A stretch of DNA of 64,000 nucleotides, taken from the NCBI GenBank assembly GCA_031771865.1, contig JASISA010000022.1, positions 2,604,001-2,668,000 on the forward strand, in the 5' to 3' direction. Origin of the DNA: Nothophaeocryptopus gaeumannii (Eukaryota; Ascomycota; Dothideomycetes; Mycosphaerellales; Mycosphaerellaceae). The number at the start of each line of letters is the position of its first letter. The stretch's first letter is position 1. This document shows positions 52,792 through 63,577 of this stretch, in pieces. The notes under the pieces are model-generated. The model saw only the letters and a program-made list of their open reading frames with translations. It was not told where the DNA came from and did no database searches. The position numbers and the translations under genes were made by a program.

Positions 52792-54771
52792 ATGAGCGCT
52801 CAAGAGGCGAAGGTAGAGGACAGGAGCTCCTCAAGCGCAGAGCAAGAGCAAGGATTGTTGAGCGATTGGAGGAAAGAAGATGCTGCATTCAACGACGTCG
52901 AGGAAGAGAAGGAAGCGCGAGATGATGGTAAAGACTGGACACGCCGAAGACGAATGTACATCTCTCTTCTTGTACTGGTGCTTGTAACAGCAGTCGCTGC
53001 TGCCGGAGGTGGAGTTCTAAGTGGTATATCGATGATTCCCCCGGTGTCGTCTCCCACGAATACGAACGCGAACGACTATGTCCTGGATCCAGCCATGTGT
53101 AGCTTTGATAAGCCTGAGACCAGAACGTTTCAATGGACGATCGAAGATAAAATGCATGGTCCAGACGGCGTGCCGCGACCTATGATGCTGGTCAATGGCC
53201 AGTTCCCTGGGCCTCTAGTTGAGGCTTGTGAAGGAGACAGTATCGTAGTTGAGGTCAAGAATCGAGCGAGCAATGCCACATCCGTTCACTGGCACGGCAT
53301 GTATCAGAATGGGACATCATACATGGATGGGACGGTGGGCATGTCGCAATGTCCTATCGCGCCTGGACGTGACTTCACGTACAGGTTTACCGTAACTGGG
53401 CAGAGCGGAACATATTGGTGGCACGCTCACCAAGGCATGCAGTCTTCCGATGGCCTCCATGGTCCACTCGTCATCCACGGCAAGCGTGAGAAGGAGCTTC
53501 AACTCCTACGATACGATACGGACAGAGTAGTCATGGTCTCCGATTACTACCGCAATGCATCATCAGAACTGCTTTGGGATTACCTGAAGCCAGATGTTGA
53601 AAATGCGGAGCCAGTGCCAGTGTCAGGTCTCATCAACGGCCAATCGCAGCCTCGGATTTTCCTGGAACCCAACAGGTCCCATAGGCTTCGACTGATCAAT
53701 GTCGGAGCTTTCGCAGAGTTTCAAGTGCAGCTTGATCAACATGAGTTGGCAGTGACCGAAGTTGATGGCACGGACGTGGAGCCAGCCACCTACCACCGAG
53801 TCAGCATCAGTCCTGCGCAGCGATACAGCGTTGTGGTCAATACTTCGGCATCTGATGCTCGGTCGTTCTGGTTCCGCGCGCGCATGATCACAACTTGTTT
53901 CGCTGAGGTACCGGGCTCACTGAATCCGGATGCTCTGGCCGTTGTTAGCTACGACCAGAAGACAGCCGTGGACAAGTCGCTGCCAGAGTCGAAAGACTGG
54001 GAAGAACAGCTCTCCCAGGATTGCAAGGACATGAACACTACAGATCTTCGACCCGTCGAGCACACTCCTCCGCCTGCCGAAGCCGACGCATTCTTCTACA
54101 TCCGCTCAAACTTCGAGATCGGCAAATATAGACTCTCCCGTGGCTTCTTCAACCAGACATCATTCCGAGCTAACGCTCACTCACCAAGTCTTCAGCGAGC
54201 TGTCGACGGCCTTCAGTCGAGCAACGAGACATTTAGCCTTGCCAACGAACAAATCCCAGTCATCATCAATGATGCGGCTTTTGACAAGTCTCGCGAGCTG
54301 GTACTGCAGACAACTGGCATTCAGACCATCGATCTTCTGATTAACAACTTCGATGACGGAAATCATCCAATGCACCTCCACGGGTACAAGTACTGGGTCA
54401 TTGCCCAGGGCCATGGGTATCCACCTCGTGTGAGCAATCTGGGTGGCTTCGACCGAGCAAATCTGCAGCCCACTTACGATAATTTGAATCTCAAGAACCC
54501 CCTTCGTCGAGACACGGCTTCCGTAGAAGCTTTCGGATGGATCTTGATACGTGTGTTGGCTGATAACCCGGGTGCATGGGCCTTGCATTGCCATATAGCG
54601 TGGCATTCCGAGGCGGGGCTTGTCATGCAGTTGTTGACCCGGACTGATGCGTTGGCGAAGATGCAGATTCCAGAGGGGAATTTGGCGCTTTGCTCGGCGG
54701 AGGGCGTTGACAAGGGTATGGGACCTGACGATGAGTATTTCAAGGATGTCAATGTGGATGTACAAAGATGA
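52792..54771 (+). CDS. Membrane-anchored multicopper oxidase (laccase/ferroxidase-like)
   Basis: Intronless, 659 residues from ATG 52792. An acidic N-terminal cytosolic tail of ~50 residues is followed by 'RRRRMYISLLVLVLVTAVAAAGG', a type II signal anchor. All four copper motifs are intact: L1 'SVHWHGMYQNG', L2 'GTYWWHAHQGM', L3 'NHPMHLHGYKYWV' and L4 'LHCHIAWHSEAGLVMQLL', with Leu as the T1 axial residue. These enzymes couple one-electron oxidation of phenols or Fe2+ to reduction of O2 to water. The residues that mark yeast Fet3-type ferroxidases could not be confirmed, so the substrate is open. Many N-glycosylation sequons are present. Most fungal laccases are secreted; an N-terminal anchor is less common. 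The gene is divergent from the acid phosphatase. Confidence 0.92.
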   Translation: MSAQEAKVEDRSSSSAEQEQGLLSDWRKEDAAFNDVEEEKEARDDGKDWTRRRRMYISLLVLVLVTAVAAAGGGVLSGISMIPPVSSPTNTNANDYVLDPAMCSFDKPETRTFQWTIEDKMHGPDGVPRPMMLVNGQFPGPLVEACEGDSIVVEVKNRASNATSVHWHGMYQNGTSYMDGTVGMSQCPIAPGRDFTYRFTVTGQSGTYWWHAHQGMQSSDGLHGPLVIHGKREKELQLLRYDTDRVVMVSDYYRNASSELLWDYLKPDVENAEPVPVSGLINGQSQPRIFLEPNRSHRLRLINVGAFAEFQVQLDQHELAVTEVDGTDVEPATYHRVSISPAQRYSVVVNTSASDARSFWFRARMITTCFAEVPGSLNPDALAVVSYDQKTAVDKSLPESKDWEEQLSQDCKDMNTTDLRPVEHTPPPAEADAFFYIRSNFEIGKYRLSRGFFNQTSFRANAHSPSLQRAVDGLQSSNETFSLANEQIPVIINDAAFDKSRELVLQTTGIQTIDLLINNFDDGNHPMHLHGYKYWVIAQGHGYPPRVSNLGGFDRANLQPTYDNLNLKNPLRRDTASVEAFGWILIRVLADNPGAWALHCHIAWHSEAGLVMQLLTRTDALAKMQIPEGNLALCSAEGVDKGMGPDDEYFKDVNVDVQR

Positions 54772-55514
54772 AGGCGACGTGGCAGATGGCGAGACGTTTA
54801 ACGATACCCATTCGAGTGCTATGCATGAGGAGTGCTTGACGACTAGCTGCCGAGCCCAGCCATGCGGAGGCTCATCAGACCCAGACGCAGAAAAGCTGTG
54901 CCCAAACTAGGCGACGAGCGATATGCGCCGTACGAAGCTCGATGCTGGATGATTCCTTCGATGTTCTTCAGAGCCTGCGGAGCATGGCCAGGGAACGGGA
55001 AGGGTATCTCCAGGGAGCGGTCAAATGTGGACGGTCGACGCGCATTGCATGGTTTGGGAGCCATATGCCGTCGCTTGACGGATGATCAGAACAGAGACAG
55101 ACGACGACACCTACAAGTGTAACGGCAGGGCAAAGGATTGCAACGGGAGTGGAAAGTGTGAAGACGATTATATTAGTGGCCTGAGGCATGAGCAAGACGC
55201 GTCCAAAGCGCGCCTCATTAAGGTTTAACAGCACCTTCCTTCTCCCACTTTCACGCCTCCATCACATGCAAACGAAGGAGGCATGACGTCGTAAGACTTC
55301 GATTGCAATCTACCAATTTCGACGTATCTGTTTGTTTGTTCGTGATACGCCAACCTCGCGTTGAACTTCCATCCCACTTTCACCCCTGCACCACTGCAGC
55401 CTGCCGCAGCAGCTTGACAACGCGACAGCTGCATACGAACCCCCAAACGACCTGCACTTCCATAGTACACACCTTCAGTTCTTTCGAACTCACACTTCTC
55501 AGCATCCGGCAACC
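54772..55514. other. Intergenic, about 740 nt, CT-rich near the F-box gene
   Basis: The last ~280 nt (55230-55510) are C/T-rich with CTTTC-type runs, as in many fungal housekeeping promoters. Nothing else recognised. Confidence 0.5.
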
Positions 55515-57717
55515 ATGGCAGACGCGCTGGCAGCGGCGACATCGAGCGGCGGCAAGCCCACCTCAGCCGCTGCATCCGCTCCGCCGCCGCCAATGACTGG
55601 ACCGAATGCTTCCTCAAGACTGGCCGCTCTGCCCCCAGAACTGATCGACAACATTGCCGTCAAGCTTGGGTCCGACGATCTGTTCAATCTACGCTTGACC
55701 TGCAAAGATGTCGAAGGAAAGAGCTTCGACCAATTCACGAAAGAATACTTCAAGGTGAGTAACCAGCAACAAGCCGATCGGCGACACCACGCTGACACAA
55801 TCGCAGGAGAAATGCTTCATGTTCACGACCGAGTCGCTCAAAGTACTTGTTAGCATTGCAAACAGCGACAGACTCAGAGACAAGCTGAAGCACATCTGGA
55901 TCGTCACGGCCAGCATTCCGAAACGCTCATTGAAATGCCCTCATGGCAGGAGCTGCACCTACCAGCCGACTGTTCGCCAGCGAGAAGCGCTCATCGGATA
56001 CGTGCGGGACCAGGAGAGCCTCAGAAAGACCCGCCAGGACAAGAAGATGCTCGTCGAGGCATTCTCTAAGCTACCAGAGCTCCACCGTCTCAGCTTCACA
56101 GACTACCTTAGGGAACTGTCTGAAGGCGCTGAGTGCCGCGGACTCAACAAATTTAGCAGGACCACCGGCATGCAGCCTGCTTTTGTACCAACACACGCTT
56201 CCAATGCCACCGAGTATTACGATTGGCTCAGTCATGTGTTCAGGACCATGCTGCGCGCCGTTGTCGAGAGCGGAATCAAGTCGCTCACCACGTTCGAGAC
56301 TAACTTCCAGAGCCACCACTATGGGATCTCGCCCATTACCGATCTGAACTTCAAGCAAGAATTTCTGGAGAAGCTGGCTTCTTCCTTCCCCAATCTGAAA
56401 CAGTTCTCCATTCAGCTTCGAAGCACCCACATGCGCAAGAGCAACGATGATCAGGAATCCGACATCCGAAGTGCAATCAAGCACATCAAAGAGTTCGCTC
56501 CCGTTGCTTCCGCAGCAGAAGGTGTGAGACTCAGCTGTGACTTCATGGACTGGTCTGGTCACATCGGCAAGGCCTTCGCTCAATCGCTCAACCTCTCATC
56601 GATCAAGAAGCTCAAGATGGATAGCATCTGCACTGATGCGAAGACCCTGGCTCTCATCACTCAGCGCCTGACATCGGTCGAGAAGCTGTCTTTTCACCAG
56701 ATGGAGCTGAGCTCAGGCAGCTGGGTTGCTCTGTTGAAGGTGATGCAGCAGCTACCAATGCTACATCATCTGCATCTTCAATATCTGCAGCAGAACATGA
56801 AGAAGGTCTACTTCTTGAAGCAGCCTGAAGGTGGAGACTCGAATAATGCGACGCCTTTCTTCGATCCTGCCTTGGCAATGAACAACGAGAACGGAGACGA
56901 GGGTTGGAGCGACGAGGGCGATACAGATGACGAGGAGCCTCCAGATCTCATCCCTCTGGATCAAGTCAATCCCATGCCAACTGGCAACGCCACTCCAAAA
57001 GCTTCTACCGTCACCATCCCGGCTCCTACTGTACCCACGAAGCCTACTGAGAAGTGCGACCAGAGCGGCGGACGTTACCACCAGCCACCAGGCGGAGAGC
57101 ACTTACCTGAGCGCGGCTACTATGTCTGCCTTCCTACCCGCGCAGCCATCGACGAGCAGATACCGACATTCATTGAGCAGTGCAATCTGGGCAGCGAGAT
57201 GGGAGAGGACCCGATGGACATCTTTGGAGGAATCACATTTGGGCCACCCATCGCCGTCCCTCTTGGCGGAGGTCCTGCACCGGTCGGCGGTAATGGTGGT
57301 GCTGGTGGCGCGAATGCAGTGACACAGATGCTCAACTCGCTCGCCAATGCTCTGGGAGTGCCACCTGGCAATATGCCGCCTCCAGGATTTGCGAATCTTG
57401 CTCAGCCAGGTCAGACTGCTGGTGCGAACCCTCCGCCTCCAAATGGCGCAGCTGGCCAGGCTTCGAATGGTCCTCCAGGACCGGCACCAGCAACTGCAAC
57501 TGCTTCTGTGCCAACACCAGCAGCACCGACAGTCGCACAGCCAAGCTCTGCACCCTCGAGGGGACACGTGCCACCTCTGAGTGCGACAGCCGGCGCGCAG
57601 CACAGTCAAGCTGAAGACCATCAGGCAGGTGCAACGACTGGCGGTGCTGAAGCAGGTGCTGGGGAATCGCCTGACCAGTGGATGAACGATGATGAGTGGG
57701 TGAACGATGTGGACTGA
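55515..57717 (+). CDS. F-box protein with Pro/Ala-rich C-terminus
   Basis: Exons 55515-55754 and 55807-57717 (intron 52 nt, GTGAGT..TCGCAG), 716 residues. An Ala/Pro-rich N-terminus leads into an F-box at about residues 35-80 ('LAALPPELIDNIAVKLGSDD', 'LFNLRLTCKDVEGKSFDQFT'). Then come helical, LRR-like segments ('LNLSSIKKLKMDSICTDAKT', 'LPMLHHLHLQYLQQNMKKV'). The C-terminal ~170 residues are Pro/Gly/Ala/Gln-rich and probably disordered, with an acidic end ('NDDEWVNDVD'). F-box proteins link substrates to SCF ubiquitin ligases through Skp1; the substrate here is unknown. The gene is intact, unlike the two F-box-like copies at 12.8-15.2 kb, and is not closely related to them. Confidence 0.88.
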
Positions 57718-57978
57718 AAGCGACATGTGATATCCTGGCATTGCTGACTGCCGCGGCACTACGCAATTGAATGCAGCCTGAGACGACGACTGCTGAAGAA
57801 GATTGCGATTGAGATTGGTGGCGAAGGTAGAATCGTTGACAACGTTATCGAGATTTGCTTTTGCAACAGCAACGTCAGCGAAAATCGTCGACTTATGCTC
57901 TTATGATAGAAGATACCCCCAAAAGTTTGAAATGGCTGACGTCTGTCCCATATTCCCTTCCTAGCACAACTCCCCTCC

Positions 57979-58548
57979 CTAATCCCATCTGGTCTCCGCC
58001 TTCGCATCCACTTTGATCCTCCTCTCGCTCCGTTTCTTCCACGTCTCCACATCCTCCCCAACCTCAGCTCCCATCTTCCTCGCGACAGCCGCATCTCGAC
58101 TCTTACATACAATCTCCACGACCCTTGCTCTCCAGTAATGTTCCAGCAAGCTTGCTGTCTCCAACATCGCGACCTCTACGCATTTGGAATCGAAAGCCGT
58201 CATGGAAATCGAAAGCTTCTGGATCCGGGAGGTAAGCGACTCTCGACCGAAGAAGACACCTTCGATGTTCGGGCTTGGGTGGTAAGGACCCCAGAGGACT
58301 GTGAGGTGTATCTGGTGGACGTAGATATGGAAGAAGGCTGTTTTGGCGCAGGAGAGGAGACGTCTGCAGGCTGAGGACGAATGATGTTAGATCTCTGGAG
58401 CGTTTTCGATGGATTATCTATCGATTGAAGTACCTGCGTATCCTCTGAGGAAGTCGCCAAAATCTAGATGTGATTTGAGTGTTGATGGGACGTTATCGGC
58501 GAGGATTTGGATGGGGAGTTCATCCGGAGGATCTGTGAGTTTCGCCAT
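57979..58548 (-). CDS. Small hypothetical protein, two exons
   Basis: Exons 58548-58434 and 58370-57979 give 168 residues. The 63-nt intron (GTACTT..CCTCAG) has a good branch site (TCTAAC) and joins phase 1 to read 'DFGDFLRGYA|ACRRLLSCAK'. The N-terminus ('MAKLTDPPDELPIQILADNV') is reminiscent of short F-box-like domains, and the C-terminus is helical and charged ('ETWKKRSERRIKVDAKAE'). No family was recognised. Spliced this way the frame is uninterrupted, which is the main support. It is tail-to-tail with the F-box gene ending at 57717. Confidence 0.6.
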
Positions 58549-59005
58549 CGTTGTCGTCGATGTCTGGCTCCATGAAAGTATATGAGAATACGAGAAGCAG
58601 GTGCAGCAAGAATGGCAGTCGAGTGTCTTTGTTTCCAAACATCATGATTGACAAGAAGTGATCAACTCCAAGCGTCGTCTTACCTCACGCAGTAGTGTGA
58701 CGAGGCAAGGCTGCATGCTTGTTACACAACATCAGCACGGAAGCGAAGTGAGCACATCACTCATCGCACAAAATGCAAGAAGTTGCCAATTTCGAAACAC
58801 TTACTACTATCTTTCATTAGCTACCAGATTTGGCCAGGTACAGCCGACTGCAGTTGGTCCTAAATTCGCCCGGGATATCTGGTTATGTATGTGCAACACA
58901 CTACTCGCCTGCCTCTGCACATCAGTACATCATCCCTCTCACGCAGACCATACTGGATGGAACCAACATTCACTTTCTTCTTCAACTTCTCCGAAATCTC
59001 CATCC
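58549..59005. other. Intergenic, about 460 nt
   Basis: Promoter of the small hypothetical gene (minus) and 3' flank of the serine hydrolase (minus). Nothing recognised. Confidence 0.5.
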
Positions 59006-60296
59006 TCAAAGCGAAGCATACACCGCTGCCTCACAAGCTCCCCACTGTCCCATCACATTCAAGTCTCCAAAAGGCATCACCTGGCTTGCGATCATACCTA
59101 CGATCAACGTTAGCATCATCCTCCCCAACTCCTCAACATGGCCTATACATACCAGCAACCCCCTTCTCCCGATCACACCACCAAAACAAATTCGCAATCC
59201 CCGCCCACCAAGCCGTATTCCTCCCTCTCCCCGTGGCACCCGCGTCCTGCGTAATCATGAAGCTCAACCCCCATCCTTGCGGTGGATTTCCTTCTTGTGG
59301 ATATAGCTCAGGAGCAGGATTCGTCTGTTCGGGTTTCGCAGCTGGGATGCCAGCACGAGCGAAATCGGGATGTTGAGGGATCTGGTTCTTGAACATCTCA
59401 TCAACGGTTTCCTTTTTGAGGATTTGTGCGCCGGTGGTGGGTGATTTTCCATCGTTGAGGAGAGCCGCGAGGACTTGGACGTATTCTGTTGGTTTGGCGT
59501 AGGCGCCTGCGCCGCCGGAGTGGAAGATGTGTTTCTTCTCGTGCTCCGTCTGTGCAATGATCGGTTCACGGTAGATATGATCTCTTTCCTCAGCGCCGGA
59601 GCTACCTGGCCAACGTTGATGCATGAAAGCAAGATTGTGTTTCATTTCGTCTGTGGGGAACATATTGACTGACTTTAGATTGAGCGGTTGCATGATGTTC
59701 TTTTGGATCCAGTCGTTGAGGCCGATACCTGAAGCGCGTTCGAGGACAATGCCGGCCCAGTCGATATTGATGCCGTATTCCCAGGTCTCGCCGGGTTGGT
59801 TGACGAGGGGCATTTTGAGGATGTCTTTGATGTCGGCATGGAAGACATCGAAGCCTACTGGACGGCCGTAGTCGCGAAGCTTGGGGTTGAAAAACTCATA
59901 TCCAAACCCAGCAGTGTGCGACAGCAACATCCTGAGCGTAATGTCATGTTTCTTCGGCGCCAGAGTACCATCATCCTGCAAGACCTGCACTTTCTCAAGC
60001 TCCGGGCACAGCTTATAGACTTGCTGGTGATCATCGAGGTTGAGAATGCCTTGCTCTACTGCCTGCATGCAAGCCATAGTGGCCAAAAGCTTCGTGCACG
60101 ATGCAATCCAGAATACAGTGTCCAGATCCATTGGGGCCCGATTGTTCAAGCCCTTCTTGCCAGATGGCACAGCAGCGATCTGTTGTCCGTTCTTGTCGAC
60201 AGCTACGAAGACAAGCCCTGCTACTCCATTCTCTGGGTTGCTGGTCACTGAGTCGAGGGACTTCTGGACCGCCTCTTGAGCTTTTGCGTTGACCAT
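59006..60296 (-). CDS. Beta-lactamase-fold serine hydrolase (class C / EstB / LovD-like)
   Basis: Exons 60296-59153 and 59097-59006 (intron 55 nt, GTATGT..CGTAG, branch GCTAAC), 411 residues. Read without splicing, the protein would end in 'GMYRPC' and lose the conserved end; spliced it ends '..VMGQWGACEAAVYASL'. The SxxK nucleophile motif is 'IASCTKLLA' (Ser66, Lys69), the YxN motif is 'YGIN' (Tyr174), and 'LSHTAGFGYEFF' and 'HSGGAGAYAKPTEY' are the other hallmarks. Fungal members act as esterases or acyltransferases, some in polyketide pathways; no such pathway lies nearby. No signal peptide is seen, so cytosolic. A tandem repeat lies 22-58 nt upstream of the ATG. Confidence 0.9.
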
Positions 60297-60765
60297 GTTG
60301 GTGATTGTGTTGGAGGTATTGGATCTATAGGATTGGATCTATAGGATTGGATCTTCTGCTCCTTCAAGCATGCAGCGCGACGGTTTTGTTCCTATGACCG
60401 CAAGGTGTTGTTTATGTATTGCCCCGCTCTTCAATGCTGAAGCTTGGGGACCCCGCTTCTGGGAACAGGCCTGGCTCGAGTGGGCCCATCCCTTGTGCCG
60501 GCCCGATCATGCGTCCCTTTCGACTTCTTCTTTTTGAATCTGGATGGTGAAGCTATGGCAAGAGTGTCTTCAAGAATGGCCAGACGGATGCGGCCCGGTT
60601 GAGGACCTTGCTACCAGTCTGAGACATCAGCTGAACGAAGCTTCAGCATGCCAAGACCAGGCAGGTTCTGTCAATTTCCATTGTTCCTCTGCTTCTCTTT
60701 GATTACGACTGATCGTTAGGAGTTCATCATGTTGCCAGAGAGTGTATTGGTAAACCGGACTCATT
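60297..60765. other. Intergenic, about 470 nt
   Basis: Promoter of the serine hydrolase. Apart from the 14-bp tandem repeat at 60318-60354 nothing was recognised. Confidence 0.5.
60318..60354. repeat. 14-bp tandem repeat in the 5' leader of the serine hydrolase gene
   Basis: Unit ATTGGATCTATAGG occurs at 60318-60331 and 60332-60345 and is followed by a partial third copy to 60354. The repeat ends 22 nt before the start codon (minus-strand gene). Confidence 0.9.
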
Positions 60766-61212
60766 TCAGCCCGGCCCACTCATAGTCGTCTTAATCACAC
60801 ACTGCCATCTTCCCTCCAGTTCCCAGAACCTCACCAAAGAAACCGACTTCTTCGACGTGCCTTCTCGCAAGCCAGTTGCGCCAATCGCCTCGTCCATTCT
60901 GGAGAGGTCACCATATTTCTGTCTGGGATAGACATAGCTCGCCATTCCTTCAGTCTTGCATCTCAGACTGGGGCAGATGGCGATCAAATTCCGCCAAGAC
61001 TGAATGAAGTCTTTCCTATTACCGACATGCATCTGCACACCGCGCGGTATCGATTTTGCATGGTATTGATATACATGGTTCCAAGGAGATTGCGATGGAG
61101 CGCACACGCGGTCGTTGCAGCAGTCGATACAGGCCGCAATTACGGTCTCCATGAATGTGTCGATTTCTGTGTCCGTTTTGGGCTTTATGTGAAGATTTTC
61201 GTTGTTGGCCAT
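60766..61212 (-). CDS. Small hypothetical protein, 148 residues
   Basis: Intronless frame from ATG 61212 ('MANNENLHIKPKTDTEIDTF') to a stop at 60766. An open extension to 61320 lacks an ATG. Readable features: a helical N-terminus with clustered Cys ('VIAACIDCCNDRVCAPSQ'), a central 'RKDFIQSWRNLIAICPSLRC', and a C-terminal strand-like end ('FWELEGRWQCVIKTTMSGPG') that recalls NTF2/SnoaL-like small alpha+beta proteins. I do not recognise a named family. The two- and three-residue-spaced Cys could form disulphides or bind a metal. Confidence 0.6.
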   Translation of the reverse strand: MANNENLHIKPKTDTEIDTFMETVIAACIDCCNDRVCAPSQSPWNHVYQYHAKSIPRGVQMHVGNRKDFIQSWRNLIAICPSLRCKTEGMASYVYPRQKYGDLSRMDEAIGATGLREGTSKKSVSLVRFWELEGRWQCVIKTTMSGPG

Positions 61213-61511
61213 TGCTTCCGCTTGCTCTGGTGGTAGAATAGGATCCGGTACTTGAATGAAAGGTGATTTTGATGTTGTTGCTGGGGAAATGGGAGGCTGA
61301 AGTCTGCGGCATCCTGTCAATGTGGGTCGTCAGGGCATGACAAAGAGCAAGCGAGTGATGACTTTGGAAGCATTTAGAGCTGCTTCCCGTGGCTGGAAGT
61401 CGCGATGATCGTTGCCTTGAAAAAGAAGGGGAAAAGTGTGCAGAGCTCGGTCTGTTAGCTGCTATATTCTAGATGTACAGTAAAGACCTCGAAGCTGCCA
61501 TTTCATCACTT
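61213..61511. other. Intergenic, about 300 nt
   Basis: Between the small hypothetical and the 3' end of the GH1 gene, both on the minus strand. Nothing recognised. Confidence 0.5.
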
Positions 61512-63577
61512 CTAGGTCTCAACATACGTGTGGAAGAAATCCACAAAGTCGAAGAAACTCCGCTTGTGGCTTCGGGTAAACTGGCCGTTAGTTCTGTTGA
61601 TATGCTGAAGACCATACTGCTGGTCAAAGCTGCCGAACTCGTTGTTGTCGAGGAAAGACCATGCAAGCGCACCGATTACATTGACGCCATCTTCGTAGAT
61701 TGCTTTGAGGGTTTCTCGGAGGAACTCCTGGTAGTAGAGCGTTCGCTCCAGGTCATAGCGTTGCGCAACCACAGTCTTGGCGCTTTCCATGAAGGGGTTG
61801 AAGCCGAACTCCGATATAAAAACACCAGAGGGACGGAAGACGTTCCAGACGTACCCAAGTTGTTGGCGAACGTACTGGGGTGCAATGTATGCGTAGCTGT
61901 CCCAAATCAGTCAGAACTGGTTCATGTGGTTGGTGGTAGTACTCACTCATTGCTCCTTTCCCCGTTTAGCCAGCCATCCTTTTGCACGTTCGTATTGATA
62001 ACGCATGTAGGCCAGAGCGGATTGCTGGTGTTGCTCGCACATGCGTCGATGCCACCTTCGGGGCTGGTGGCAAATCCTGCTACGTACGGATCGAAGGCCC
62101 AGAAGTCTGCAGTGCCGTTGATGTACGCCAGGTCCTCATCACTAAGCGCCGTGAGATTGATGCCAATGGTTCTGAGAACTTCGTCGGGATAGTTCTGTCC
62201 GAGAAAGATCGGATTGCCCATCAAGCGTAAAATGAAGTCTTGATACCTTAGAGCAGCGCGTGTATCATCTGTGTTGGTATGGTCGAGCGGCGTAGCCAGG
62301 TTATTTGCGAATTTCATCGCCACGAGTCCCGTGCCCTTCAGCTGCTCTTTGTACCAATGATATACCCTCGCGTTTGCAAGTAGAATGTTAGGGACGGCGT
62401 AATAGTCCTCTCCAAAGTTGATATTTGGTTCGTTGAATGTGACCCAATGCGAAATCCGGTCGGCATAGCGCGTCATGGCCTCTTTGGCGTAGTAGACGAA
62501 GGCATCGACGAATCGAGGGTCGGCCACTGTGCTGCGTTAGCAATGCCCCGCATATCGAGTTGAGCAACATACCTGTTAGGTTGAGAGGCGGATCTGCATG
62601 GGTGAGTGTAACGATCGGCTTGATGCCATACTCGAAGCAGGTCTTGATGACATCCTCGTAGTGATCCAGTCCCGGCTGGTTGATGGGACTGCCAGCTTCT
62701 CCGAATGGTACGATTCTCGTCCAAGAGATGGAGAACGAGTAGTATGGTACACCGATGGCTGCTAGCCTTGCAATGTCTTGTTTGTACAGATAGTAGTTCA
62801 TGTCGGTCACTTCTGCGTTAGCTACGTCTGACCAACTGTTAGTATTGAACTGATTAGGTACGGATGGGCGCGAAAAGGCACTGGTGACCTCAATAGCTCC
62901 AATTTGATCGAGCACGGATGGCCCTGGCAATGTCAGTAAATTGCAACTTGACGTGTCACTTGACACTTACCACGCCCGGCTTCAGTCAGACCACCTTCGA
63001 TCTGCCATGCACTGCCCGCGACTCCCCAGATGAAGTCTTTTGGCAGTTTATAGCAGTCGACACATGCATCGGCTTGCTGTGGACATGCGCTGTAAAGCGC
63101 TGGTGGATAAATGAGTTCACTGCTCGCCACAGGAGTAGGCGAGAATGTAGTTGTGAAGGCAACGCTGCTGTTGTAGCTCAGAAGTGTCCACAGCCGAGAA
63201 TAGGCACCCTGTCCATAGCGGCCATCCTGAAGTGCAGTGGCGTTTCGATTGAGAGAGTAGGTCGTATGTGTCTCATTCCCAGGAAGTAGAGTCGAAGCTT
63301 GGCTGAACGGAGGCGCATATGTAGTAGTCAAGACCAAAGGAGAAGGTAAAGCAGTCGCGTAGCGCGTTGTTTTCAAAGCCGTGTAGGAGAACGATCTGTA
63401 TACCACAGTCTTGGTGGCTGAGCAGGTCGCCGGTGCTGTAGTAGATGGAGCTGGAGTGGCATGGCTGGAGCAATATCTGTTCCAGTCCAGAGATTGAGAT
63501 CCAGTCTGCCAATTGGGATTCCATGCGGATGCCAAAGGGGAGGTTGAGGCGACGAACAGAAATGCGGCGAGAGGCAT
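61512..63577 (-). CDS. Secreted GH1 beta-glucosidase with long N-terminal extension
   Basis: Four exons: 63577-62971, 62923-62573, 62526-61947 and 61896-61512; 640 residues. Introns are 46-50 nt (47, 46, 50). A signal peptide 'MPLAAFLFVASTSPLASA' is followed by a ~160-residue Thr/Ser/Ala-rich, Cys-containing extension. The GH1 barrel then opens 'LPKDFIWGVAGSAWQIEGG' (about 180-198). The acid/base Glu lies in 'HWVTFNEPNINF' (about residue 352) and the nucleophile Glu in 'VFISEFGFNPF' (about 542). 'ALAWSFLDNNEFGSFDQQYG' is the aglycone-site end. The enzyme should release glucose from beta-glucosides outside the cell. The acceptor before exon 3 was set at CACAG (62527) because the CAG nine... 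upstream alternative shifts the frame. Confidence 0.93.

Noticed and set aside
59006..63577. Serine hydrolase, unknown and GH1 genes as a biosynthetic or glycan-use cluster
   Set aside because: No polyketide or peptide synthase, transporter or regulator is nearby; the genes share a strand but have separate intergenic regions of 300-470 nt.
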